Shown in pieces: positions 1-5,859 of a stretch of 5,935 nucleotides of DNA; positions within the stretch are counted from its first letter, which is position 1; each line of letters starts with the position of its first letter. The notes below the pieces were generated by a model, which saw only the letters and a list, made by a program, of their open reading frames with translations, was not told the origin of the DNA and ran no database searches. The position numbers and the translations under genes were made by a program. The DNA comes from Candidatus Hydrogenedentota bacterium (lineage in GTDB: Bacteria; Spirochaetota; Leptospiria; Turneriellales; J094): assembly GCA_003695005.1 (NCBI GenBank), contig RFJE01000294.1:1-5935 (forward strand), in the 5' to 3' direction.

Positions 1-445
1 ACACTCTTGCATGGTCAGCAAGCATTATGAGTATGTTATACACTTCCGGCTCCCATTCAACCGACACTTTCTTATACTTGCTGACTGTTGGATTTTTCCT
101 TCTTACGCGGGTAGTATTACAAACCTTATGGCGTCTTACTTTTTTCGCTAAAATCCGAATACAGGCGGAAATGATTTCTGTTGTACTCATTTTTATTTCA
201 TGTTGCTTTAATTTTTCTTTTGCAGCTTTTATCCGGTAAGTCTGCCATTTCGGTAAGGTAATACTAGTATCATATTGCTCGTCTTGAGCTCGATTAACAA
301 GATTCAGGATTGCTTTCCCGCTTTGGCGCGGGGACAGGGAGAGGGGATTCACTCTTCTCTTTTTATTCACATTGCCTCCGGAACCAGCTTTACCATAACG
401 GATATTTTGTAAAGTATATTTTTTGTCAATGCCAAGGGTACGCAC
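1..445 (-). CDS. Basic hypothetical protein, 3' end outside the window (possibly DUF1564-like)
   Basis: Reading the minus strand from 445 leftwards, the frame stays open for 148 codons to the window edge, so only the N-terminal part is present. The protein is rich in Lys/Arg and reads like a real product, with segments such as ITLPKWQTYRIKAAKEKL, TTEIISACIRILAKKVRRH and SKYKKVSVEWEPEVYNILIM. The last of these precedes an apparent helix (LADHARV). I chose GTG at 445 because an in-frame TAA lies directly before it; no good Shine-Dalgarno is visible, and a later in-frame GTG exists. There are no transmembrane segments or signal peptide. The pattern of a Lys/Arg-rich middle, a short YK-V-W motif and a following helix recalls DUF1564 proteins of Leptospira. 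That is a memory-based, low-confidence comparison and the function is unknown. Plus-strand open frames here are shadows. A GC-rich patch (301-350) interrupts the A/T-rich sequence at residues of about 32-48. Confidence 0.72.
   Translation of the reverse strand, partial: MRTLGIDKKYTLQNIRYGKAGSGGNVNKKRRVNPLSLSPRQSGKAILNLVNRAQDEQYDTSITLPKWQTYRIKAAKEKLKQHEIKMSTTEIISACIRILAKKVRRHKVCNTTRVRRKNPTVSKYKKVSVEWEPEVYNILIMLADHARV
301..350 (-). repeat. GC-rich hairpin patch inside the left-edge gene
   Basis: On the plus strand, CCCGC, a TTTGGC loop and GCGGG form a 5-bp GC stem, followed by a purine-rich GGGGACAGGGAGAGGGGA tract. The patch is much richer in G+C than the gene around it and is bounded on the minus strand by direct GAATC repeats (350-346 and 305-301). 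It encodes roughly NPLSLSPRQSGKAIL in frame, a low-complexity peptide unlike its neighbours. It may be a small dispersed repeat that has inserted in frame, but only one copy is visible, so this is inference. Confidence 0.3.
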
Positions 446-506
446 TTACGATACTGAAAAACTATTTTTTTACTCGACGGGCTTACGCAAAAAATAAAAC
501 TCAGGC
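446..506. promoter_or_regulatory. Divergent intergenic region, presumed promoters
   Basis: These 61 bp separate the minus-strand hypothetical gene from the plus-strand membrane protein gene, so promoters for both must lie here or extend into the genes. The region is A/T-rich, with a T7 run and an A-rich stretch (AAAAAATAAAA) just before the plus-strand start. AGG lies a few bases upstream of ATG 507 as a weak ribosome-binding site. I cannot pick convincing -35/-10 pairs on either strand. No operator palindrome or riboswitch is visible. Confidence 0.35.
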
Positions 507-1778
507 ATGGAATATCCAATGCCGCTTCCACACATCATCCAGCGCTATGCTTTCTATATTGGGCTTCTTATTTTATGCTGCATTATCTTTTTTTTAGGAA
601 AAACCCCGACCATGAGTTTCGAGACATACCGCAATTTATTTATTGTAGTATTATTCCTTATGGTTCTATTTCTTCTAATATGGGCTTATGTTTTTTGGAA
701 TAACCGTCAGTCTATTTTTCAGATATTAGGTCCTATTTTTATGATCCTGCTTTTTCTGGGGGCTATTGCTAGACACTTTTTATACCGCGAATATCCTATT
801 TCCATTGCTCCGGGGGAAGCAGTTCGATTTTCGCCAGATTGGGTTGAGCCGGCTTGGAAAGTAGCCACTGCTTTTTCTAAAGAAGATAGTTTGTTTGGCT
901 ATCTTCGAAAATTAGATATGCTAACCAACGCTTTTTTGCCTTCGGATAAAAAAAGTCTGCAGGACGAAACCGTAAAGCGAGAAACAAAACTGCTTCGGAT
1001 TCTAATGGATAAAAGTATGATATTACTGAATAATGAAAATATTCCTCTTTCTAAAGGGGAAAAACTTTTTCAAGAAAACAATACTCTTTTTCTGGATGCT
1101 TTTTTAAAAAGGCAAGAAAAACTTCGTCAAACTAAAACATTTACTCCTGCGGCATGGCGTAAATCCGTAAAAGAATTCTTTCCTATTATGGCCTCCCGTC
1201 TTTTCTTAAAATTCGTTACTCCGGATAAAGCTCCGCTGTATCGATTGAGCCGTTTAGAAGTTTTTGTACAAAAACAAGCTTCTCCTAAAATTTTAGACTT
1301 TGCCATTGGCTTACGAGCCACAGGGCTGCCGGAAATACAAATTCCAAGAGGTGCTAGTATGGTTTTATCGGGTAAACAATTTGGTTTAGGAATTCAGCCT
1401 GTGCGTATAAACAGTTGGATTCGCACTCCCCTACAGAAAAACGAAGATTCCATTTTACTTTTTACCGGTGATACAGCATTTGGCATTTCCTTGCCGTTTG
1501 CTATAGGAAAAAAGCAGAGGATTGGGGAAGGGTTTTTAAATACCTATCTTGCCGAAGAAAATACTAAAAAAGATTTAACTGAAAACATCATCGAATGTCG
1601 CTCTTTAAATACCGAGCAAGAACGATGTAAACAAATGAAGGAAGCTACTCCGTGGACTTTTGCTACTATCTTATTTTTTAAAAAAAGCAATGCTCTTCTT
1701 TTTTGGATTCCTTTTTTTGCTTTTCTGCTATGGTTTAGTTATTTTGTTTACAAAGACGTATCGCATAAAATAGAGTGA
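507..1778 (+). CDS. Hypothetical membrane protein, 3+1 transmembrane segments with a large loop domain
   Basis: A 423-residue protein I do not recognise by sequence. Hydrophobic segments lie at residues of about 15-31, 43-64 and 72-89, and a fourth at about 395-415. Between them sits a soluble domain of about 300 residues. Charges (Arg in the N-terminus, NNRQ between segments 2 and 3, Lys-rich C-terminal tail) predict both ends in the cytoplasm and the large domain outside it. The ResB/Ccs1 cytochrome c biogenesis proteins have this layout and about this length. The stretch ILLFLGAIARHF followed by ISIAPGEAVRF is reminiscent of the third ResB segment, but I see no decisive ResB signature, so this is only a suggestion. 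ATG 522 and ATG 612 are alternative starts; ATG 507 has a weak AGG upstream. The 3' end overlaps the next gene by 4 bases, so it is probably co-translated with menC. Confidence 0.82.
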   Translation: MEYPMPLPHIIQRYAFYIGLLILCCIIFFLGKTPTMSFETYRNLFIVVLFLMVLFLLIWAYVFWNNRQSIFQILGPIFMILLFLGAIARHFLYREYPISIAPGEAVRFSPDWVEPAWKVATAFSKEDSLFGYLRKLDMLTNAFLPSDKKSLQDETVKRETKLLRILMDKSMILLNNENIPLSKGEKLFQENNTLFLDAFLKRQEKLRQTKTFTPAAWRKSVKEFFPIMASRLFLKFVTPDKAPLYRLSRLEVFVQKQASPKILDFAIGLRATGLPEIQIPRGASMVLSGKQFGLGIQPVRINSWIRTPLQKNEDSILLFTGDTAFGISLPFAIGKKQRIGEGFLNTYLAEENTKKDLTENIIECRSLNTEQERCKQMKEATPWTFATILFFKKSNALLFWIPFFAFLLWFSYFVYKDVSHKIE

Positions 1779-2692
1779 TTCTTACTTCTTATTATTACCC
1801 GTTTCAAGAAGATTTTTTATTAAATGGGATTTCCGGCACAACCGGCTATTTTTTTAAAAAAGATGGTGATATTTTTGCAGATATTCCTACATGGTTTTTA
1901 TCTCATGAACAAAAGAACGAAATTTTTAGAAAACTTACAATCATCCAAATGCCACAAAGACCAGAAAAACTTAAGCTGCCAAATTCAAAAATAACAGCTT
2001 TACTTGATCGTGCAAAAGAAAAACTTTTTTTTAATCCATCGCCCTTACCTACACAAGCTTTTCCAAAAATAAAGTCTAATTTTATTTTGCCGGATAGAAT
2101 TCCTTTTCGGAAATTTCAGACGCTGATTCAGGAAGCTTATCAAAAAGGTTTTTTTGTTTTTAAGATCAAGTTGCGCCCGCAGAATCTTATCAAATTGAAA
2201 AACATTTTAAGCACATTCCCTTATGAAAACTTTCCTAAAATTCAATTCCGTTTTGATGGCAACCAAAGTCTAAACTATGACGACTTAAAAAACTTCATTT
2301 CTGTTATTCCTAAAGAAAGAATTGATTATATTGAAGATCCTTTTGCTAAGGAACAGGATAAAAAAATTTGGATAGAAAACCAAAAAGTGCAATTAGCAGC
2401 CGATGAATCTTTTTTAAAACAATTTTATGCTACTGGTTCTGCAGAAGAAGCCATTTCAAATATACCGGAAGAGATTTTGATTGTAAAGCCTAGTTGGATC
2501 GGAGCAAATTTTCTGGTTTACCAACTTGTTAAAGTAGCAAGGAAGCTGAAAAAGCGAGTGATCTTTACTTCGGTATTTGAATCACCCTATGGTATTTATG
2601 ATTTACAAAAGCTTGCTTTAGAATTCAGACCGGATGAAGTTCATGGGTTAAGCTTAAATATTTTCCAAGATGATTTTGCAGAGCAAGCTTAA
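1775..2692 (+). CDS. menC: o-Succinylbenzoate synthase-like enzyme (enolase superfamily)
   Basis: Predicted to dehydrate SHCHC (2-succinyl-6-hydroxy-2,4-cyclohexadiene-1-carboxylate) to o-succinylbenzoate in cytosolic menaquinone synthesis. The 305 residues hold the full catalytic set of the barrel domain: FKIKL with Lys130/Lys132; three metal ligands Asp161 (RFDGNQ), Glu187 (YIEDPF) and Asp210 (AADES); and Lys238 (IVKPSWIG). Spacing and length match E. coli MenC (about 320 residues; Lys133, Asp161, Glu190, Asp213, Lys235). FTSVFESPYGI near residue 264 fits the conserved SS-xE-xxG barrel strand. The N-terminal capping domain is divergent, as is usual for OSBS. GTG 1775 is the start, inside the GTGA overlap with the previous gene, with no separate Shine-Dalgarno, so translation is probably coupled. 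Other muconate-lactonizing-subgroup activities (dipeptide epimerase, N-acylamino acid racemase) cannot be excluded without the other men genes. The 3' end overlaps avtA tail to tail. Confidence 0.85.
   Translation: MILTSYYYPFQEDFLLNGISGTTGYFFKKDGDIFADIPTWFLSHEQKNEIFRKLTIIQMPQRPEKLKLPNSKITALLDRAKEKLFFNPSPLPTQAFPKIKSNFILPDRIPFRKFQTLIQEAYQKGFFVFKIKLRPQNLIKLKNILSTFPYENFPKIQFRFDGNQSLNYDDLKNFISVIPKERIDYIEDPFAKEQDKKIWIENQKVQLAADESFLKQFYATGSAEEAISNIPEEILIVKPSWIGANFLVYQLVKVARKLKKRVIFTSVFESPYGIYDLQKLALEFRPDEVHGLSLNIFQDDFAEQA
2648..2692. other. Convergent overlap of menC and avtA ends, with AT-rich inverted repeat
   Basis: The coding regions share 2654-2692 (39 bp), so each gene's last codons are read from the opposite strand of the other. 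TTAAGCTT at 2648-2655 and AAGCTTAA at 2685-2692 are inverted copies separated by 29 bases. Each arm contains one of the two stop codons (the avtA stop at 2654-2656, the menC stop at 2690-2692). The stem is A/T-rich with no T-run, so it is not a convincing intrinsic terminator. I see no terminator elsewhere between the genes. Confidence 0.6.
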
Positions 2693-3913
2693 TCCAACCA
2701 CAAGTTCTTTATCCGGACGCGCTAAAGAAATCCGGATACACTGTTCTAAATGTGGCCAAGTTCGTTTTGGGGCAAAGTAATGACCGGGAACAATAATCAC
2801 ACCTTCCGCAGCACATTTTTTGTATAACTCTTCTGCTGAGATTTTTAAATCCGGCAGCCAAAGCCACAGAAAAAAAGCCCCTTGTGACTCATGTAAAAAA
2901 TAGCGTGTTTTCGCCAATAAATCATCAATGACATTTTGTGCAATTTTTGATTTTTCTCGATAATAAGGTAGAACATGACTCAGGCACAAATCATCCATTT
3001 TATTAGCTTCAAAAATTTTTTTCACTAACGCAGGACCAATCCCGCCGGGGGATAAAGAGAAAATACCCTGCATTTGGCTAAGTCTTTCAATGACTGTTTC
3101 TTCGGCAACCACAATCCCTGTCCGCAATCCGGGAAGTCCTAATTTAGAAAGCGAAAAACTTAAGATAAAATTTTCGTGCCATTCATATTCACCCTCTGTA
3201 AAAATAACTCCCGGGAAAGGATAACCATAAGCATTATCAATTAAAACAGGAATCGAATATTTTTTTGTTACAGTAGAAATCTCATCTAAAATTTTTTTTT
3301 CTAAAACACGAGAAGTAGGGTTGCTCGGCCTTGAAAGAGCTAAAAGACCAATTTCATGATGATGATCTTGAAGCATGGCCATGAGCTTTTCCTTGTCTAT
3401 CTCATAAACAAAACGATGTTTTTGTAATGGCCGTACTTTGCCTTCCATGGCTGTAAACATGTCCGGGAAAAGACCTAAATCATGATAGCCAATGTATTCC
3501 GGCAATATCGGAAATAAAACTTGCTTAATGCCATTTTGAAATTTACCTGCAAATAAATGAAATAATAAGAAAAAAGAACTTTGTGATCCATTTGTAATTA
3601 AGATATTTTCTTTACGAATGAGTGCCGTAAATTTGCGAGAAAAGTAGTCCGCTAACACTTCGCGGAAGGCAACATTGCCCGCAGGATGATCATAAATACC
3701 AAAAGCCCGTGCATACTCTTCCGGTGAATCTAAAAGATCATGATTGGCCTCGGAAATAGCATCGAGTACCTCATCAATAATGGCAGGATTTCCACCTCCT
3801 AAAAAAAATGTTTTTGATCCCGGGCTTAATCCGACATCTAAATCTTGCATTAAGCGAACAATCCCGGAATCTTTCGAAACCCTCTCTGAAAATTCCGAAA
3901 ACGTATAGTCCAT
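2654..3913 (-). CDS. avtA: Valine-pyruvate aminotransferase
   Basis: A PLP-dependent fold-type I aminotransferase that exchanges amino groups between valine/2-oxoisovalerate and alanine/pyruvate in the cytosol, linking branched-chain and alanine metabolism. Its 419 residues compare with 417 in E. coli AvtA and resemble it along the whole length: SGIVRLMQDL near the start, LGGGNPA (38-44), ITNGSQSSFFLLFHLFAG (106-123), LFPILPEYIGY (133-143), SRPSNPT (194-200), IDNAYGYPFPG (225-235), SLSKLGLPG (254-262), SLSPGGIGPA (286-295) and GAFFLWLWLPDL (345-356). Lys257 should form the Schiff base. Asn198, Asp226 and Tyr229 should contact the cofactor, Arg264 its phosphate, and Arg394 the substrate carboxylate. 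All key residues are present. The ATG shares one base with the typA stop (TAATG), so translation probably depends on typA. A run of nine A's on the coding strand (3292-3300) is a possible slippage site. Confidence 0.95.
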   Translation of the reverse strand: MDYTFSEFSERVSKDSGIVRLMQDLDVGLSPGSKTFFLGGGNPAIIDEVLDAISEANHDLLDSPEEYARAFGIYDHPAGNVAFREVLADYFSRKFTALIRKENILITNGSQSSFFLLFHLFAGKFQNGIKQVLFPILPEYIGYHDLGLFPDMFTAMEGKVRPLQKHRFVYEIDKEKLMAMLQDHHHEIGLLALSRPSNPTSRVLEKKILDEISTVTKKYSIPVLIDNAYGYPFPGVIFTEGEYEWHENFILSFSLSKLGLPGLRTGIVVAEETVIERLSQMQGIFSLSPGGIGPALVKKIFEANKMDDLCLSHVLPYYREKSKIAQNVIDDLLAKTRYFLHESQGAFFLWLWLPDLKISAEELYKKCAAEGVIIVPGHYFAPKRTWPHLEQCIRISLARPDKELVVGLSLLCKIILENI

Positions 3914-3917
3914 TATC
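3911..3917 (-). promoter_or_regulatory. TAATG stop-start junction coupling typA to avtA
   Basis: On the minus strand the last typA codons GCC GGA are followed by TAATG, in which TAA ends typA and ATG begins avtA with one shared base. There is no room for a promoter and only a GGA just upstream as a poor ribosome-binding site. Terminating ribosomes are therefore likely to reinitiate on avtA, giving coupled expression from the typA promoter. Confidence 0.8.
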
Positions 3918-5859
3918 CGGCTTTTTTTCGCTTTCTCAGCGAAGGATTCAGAATTTTTTTACGCAAACGTAAATTTTCGGGGGTAACTTCTAAAAGCTCA
4001 TCTTCATTTAAAAAGTCTAAAGCTTGCTCGAGTGTTAGCTTTTTAGGTGGTGTTAGCTTTAATGCATCATCACTACCTGCTGCGCGCATATTCGTTAATT
4101 TTTTCGTTTTAATAGGATTTACATCTAAATCCGTTTCTTTCGCATGCAGTCCAATAATCATTCCTTGGTATACCTTGGTCTGTGGCGTAATAAATAACTC
4201 TCCTCGATCTTGTAAATTAAAAAGTGCATACGCATTTGCAACACCATTTTCCATACTAATAATAGCACCGCGCACTCGGCCAGGGATTACCCCTGCAAAA
4301 GATCGGTACTCTAGAAAACGAGAACTCAATGATCCTTCTCCACGGGTCTCGGTTAAAAAATAAGATTGAAAACCAATCATCCCTCGAGTAGGGATTTCGT
4401 ATCGAATGCGAACCGTCTCTTCGGAAAGCGGTATCATTTCCATCATTTGGCCTCGCCTTCTGTTGAGCTCGCGAATAATACTTCCACTAAAAGGTTCCGG
4501 CACATCCATAATAACTTCTTCATAAGGCTCTAGCTTAACTCCGTTTTCCTCGCGAAAAATAACTTGTGGCCGACCCACCGCAAGCTCAAAACCTTCCCGC
4601 CGCATGTTCTCTACTAAAATAGCAATTTGTAATTCTCCGCGTGCACTTACTTTAAACGAATCTCCAGTTTCTTCTACGCGTAAAGATAAATTTGTACGTA
4701 GCTCTTTTTCTAAACGATCTCGAATATTTCTAGAAGTTACCTTATCACCTTCTTGCCCAGCAAAAGGGGAATCATTAACATAAAATTGAGCACTTACCGT
4801 TGGTGGCTCAATTTCAATGCGAGGTAAAATGGTTTTGTTCTCCGGATTTGATAAAGTATCACCAATTGTCATTTCGGGAATACCAGCAATCGCTACAATA
4901 TCTCCTGCATTTGCTTTCTCGGCTTCTATCCTTTTTAAGCCTAAAAAGGTAAATAATTTTGTAACCCGATGAGAGCTCTCTTCCCCCTTCTCGTTTCTTA
5001 AACAAACCATGTCCCCTGTTTGCAGACTACCACTGTAAATTTTACCAATACAAATACGACCTAAATAATCATTGTAATCAAGCGTAGTTACTTGGAATAG
5101 AAAATCATTTGAGGTCCTTTGCGCAGTAGGTGGTTGATCCGCAGTTCTCGGTGAAGTGGAAAAAAGGCCTGCTCGGCGCAGGTCCGCAGGCTCCCCCGAG
5201 GACTGTTTGAGCACGAGCAGGTCTTTTTTCCCTATTTTTATTTCCCCACCAGCGAATCTCGGCGTTTCGCCGAGATTCGCTGGTGGCACATACTTTAATA
5301 TGGTTTGAAAGAGTGGATCTAAATTTTGTCCTCGTTCATCTGCATGCAAAGAAGACCAACCTTGTTTGGCAGAGGCATAAACAACTGGAAATTCAATTTG
5401 CTCATCTGTCGCACCAAGCTCCATGAAAAGCTCCATTGTATCATTCACCACTCTATCTGGATCAGCACCTTCGCGATCCATTTTATTGACCACTAAAATA
5501 ACCGGATGGCCTAAAGATAAAGCCTTTTGTAAAACAAATCGTGTTTGTGGCATCGGTCCTTCAAAAGCATCCACTAAAAGTAGGCAAGCATCTACCATTC
5601 GAATGACACGCTCAACTTCTCCACCAAAATCAGAATGGCCCGGGGTATCCACAATATTGATTTTAGAATCTGCATAAAAAACCGCTGTATTTTTAGACCA
5701 AATCGTAATGCCACGCTCTTTTTCTAAATCGTTTGAATCTAGTACACGTTCTCCTTCTTCTTTAGCATCTAAATTCTGACAAAATTTTAGCATTTCATCC
5801 ACAAGAGTGGTTTTGCCATGATCCACATGAGCAATTATAGCAATATTCCGAATCTCCAT
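3913..5859 (-). CDS. typA: Ribosome-associated translational GTPase TypA/BipA with enlarged interdomain linker
   Basis: A cytosolic GTPase related to EF-G and LepA that binds the 70S ribosome and helps large-subunit assembly and growth under stress, cold especially. All G motifs are present: AHVDHGKTT (10-18), the switch-I region ending in ERGITI (48-53), DTPGH (71-75), NKMD (125-128) and SA (163-164). Domain II (about 254-345), the EF-G-like domains with LRVEETGDSFKVSARGEL (393-410) and NMRREGFELAVGRPQVIFRE (418-437), and the TypA-specific C-terminus (IPTRGMIGF at 489-497, LQDRGELF, KKLTNMRAAGSD) follow in order. Length is 648 against about 607 in E. coli. The excess is an insert of about 50 residues from about 195 to 250, between YVPPA and FLFQVTTLDYN, where E. 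coli has only about seven. The reading frame is intact, so the protein is probably functional. ATG 5859 gives the canonical N-terminus; upstream the frame is closed by TAG. Confidence 0.98.
   Translation of the reverse strand: MEIRNIAIIAHVDHGKTTLVDEMLKFCQNLDAKEEGERVLDSNDLEKERGITIWSKNTAVFYADSKINIVDTPGHSDFGGEVERVIRMVDACLLLVDAFEGPMPQTRFVLQKALSLGHPVILVVNKMDREGADPDRVVNDTMELFMELGATDEQIEFPVVYASAKQGWSSLHADERGQNLDPLFQTILKYVPPANLGETPRFAGGEIKIGKKDLLVLKQSSGEPADLRRAGLFSTSPRTADQPPTAQRTSNDFLFQVTTLDYNDYLGRICIGKIYSGSLQTGDMVCLRNEKGEESSHRVTKLFTFLGLKRIEAEKANAGDIVAIAGIPEMTIGDTLSNPENKTILPRIEIEPPTVSAQFYVNDSPFAGQEGDKVTSRNIRDRLEKELRTNLSLRVEETGDSFKVSARGELQIAILVENMRREGFELAVGRPQVIFREENGVKLEPYEEVIMDVPEPFSGSIIRELNRRRGQMMEMIPLSEETVRIRYEIPTRGMIGFQSYFLTETRGEGSLSSRFLEYRSFAGVIPGRVRGAIISMENGVANAYALFNLQDRGELFITPQTKVYQGMIIGLHAKETDLDVNPIKTKKLTNMRAAGSDDALKLTPPKKLTLEQALDFLNEDELLEVTPENLRLRKKILNPSLRKRKKAG
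5158..5231. repeat. 74-bp stem-loop, terminator-like on both strands
   Basis: The arms 5158-5175 (GGAAAAAAGGCCTGCTCG) and 5214-5231 (CGAGCAGGTCTTTTTTCC) are complementary at 17 of 18 positions. The odd pair is G-U on a plus-strand transcript but A-C on the typA transcript. Inside the loop, CAGGTCC and GGACTG can extend the stem with one bulge. A GC-rich stem flanked by A6 on one side and T6 on the other looks like a bidirectional intrinsic terminator, yet it sits in the middle of an intact gene. Confidence 0.8.
5246..5286. repeat. Perfect 41-bp palindrome (19-bp arms, TTT loop)
   Basis: The left arm 5246-5264 (CCACCAGCGAATCTCGGCG) is followed by TTT and then by its exact reverse complement at 5268-5286. 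The next base pair outward does not match. In the typA frame the palindrome codes PPANLGETPRFAGG, beginning at the conserved PP of the linker. There are no mismatches over 19 bp, although half of it would be free to drift as coding sequence. Confidence 0.95.

Larger units (their letters stand above)
5107..5286 (-). mobile_element. In-frame palindromic insert within typA (RPE-like element, putative)
   Basis: This stretch encodes the extra residues (about 192-251) in the linker between the G domain and domain II of TypA. It contains a perfect 41-bp palindrome (5246-5286), a second long stem-loop (5158-5231) and a tail (5107-5157) coding STSPRTADQPPTAQ. The two stem-loops are about 60% G+C (26/41 and 45/74 bases by count), visibly higher than flanking typA. 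The encoded peptide is rich in Gly, Pro, Ser, Thr and Arg, has no recognisable domain, and is probably a disordered or exposed loop. In-frame palindromic inserts at tolerant protein sites are known as Rickettsia palindromic elements; that this belongs to a comparable mobile family is inference, because only one copy is visible. No transposase is encoded. Confidence 0.6.

Noticed and set aside
261..270. 10-bp palindrome ATACTAGTAT
   Set aside because: Short, within coding sequence of the left-edge gene, and expected by chance in A/T-rich DNA.
27..597. Plus-strand open frames at 27-239 and 310-597
   Set aside because: They lie opposite or out of frame with the minus-strand gene (1-445) and the membrane protein gene. 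Their translations look like low-quality Phe/Leu/Cys-rich antisense peptides, while the minus strand reads as a coherent protein.
1127..1321. Minus-strand open frame inside the membrane protein gene
   Set aside because: Fully inside a longer, coherent coding region; no ribosome-binding site; a shadow frame.
3791..3815. T8 run followed by AGGAGG on the avtA coding strand, resembling a programmed frameshift site
   Set aside because: The Shine-Dalgarno-like sequence is downstream of the slippery run rather than upstream, and the avtA frame codes the conserved FFLGGGNPA motif without any need for a shift.
5107..5286. Idea that the typA insert is an intein or intron
   Set aside because: Far too short for an intein and without splice-block motifs; it is in frame with no stops and lacks group I/II intron features.
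4175..5677. Plus-strand open frames inside typA (4175-4363 and 5423-5677)
   Set aside because: Antisense to strongly conserved TypA motifs, including the GTPase domain; their translation is a by-product of conserved codons.
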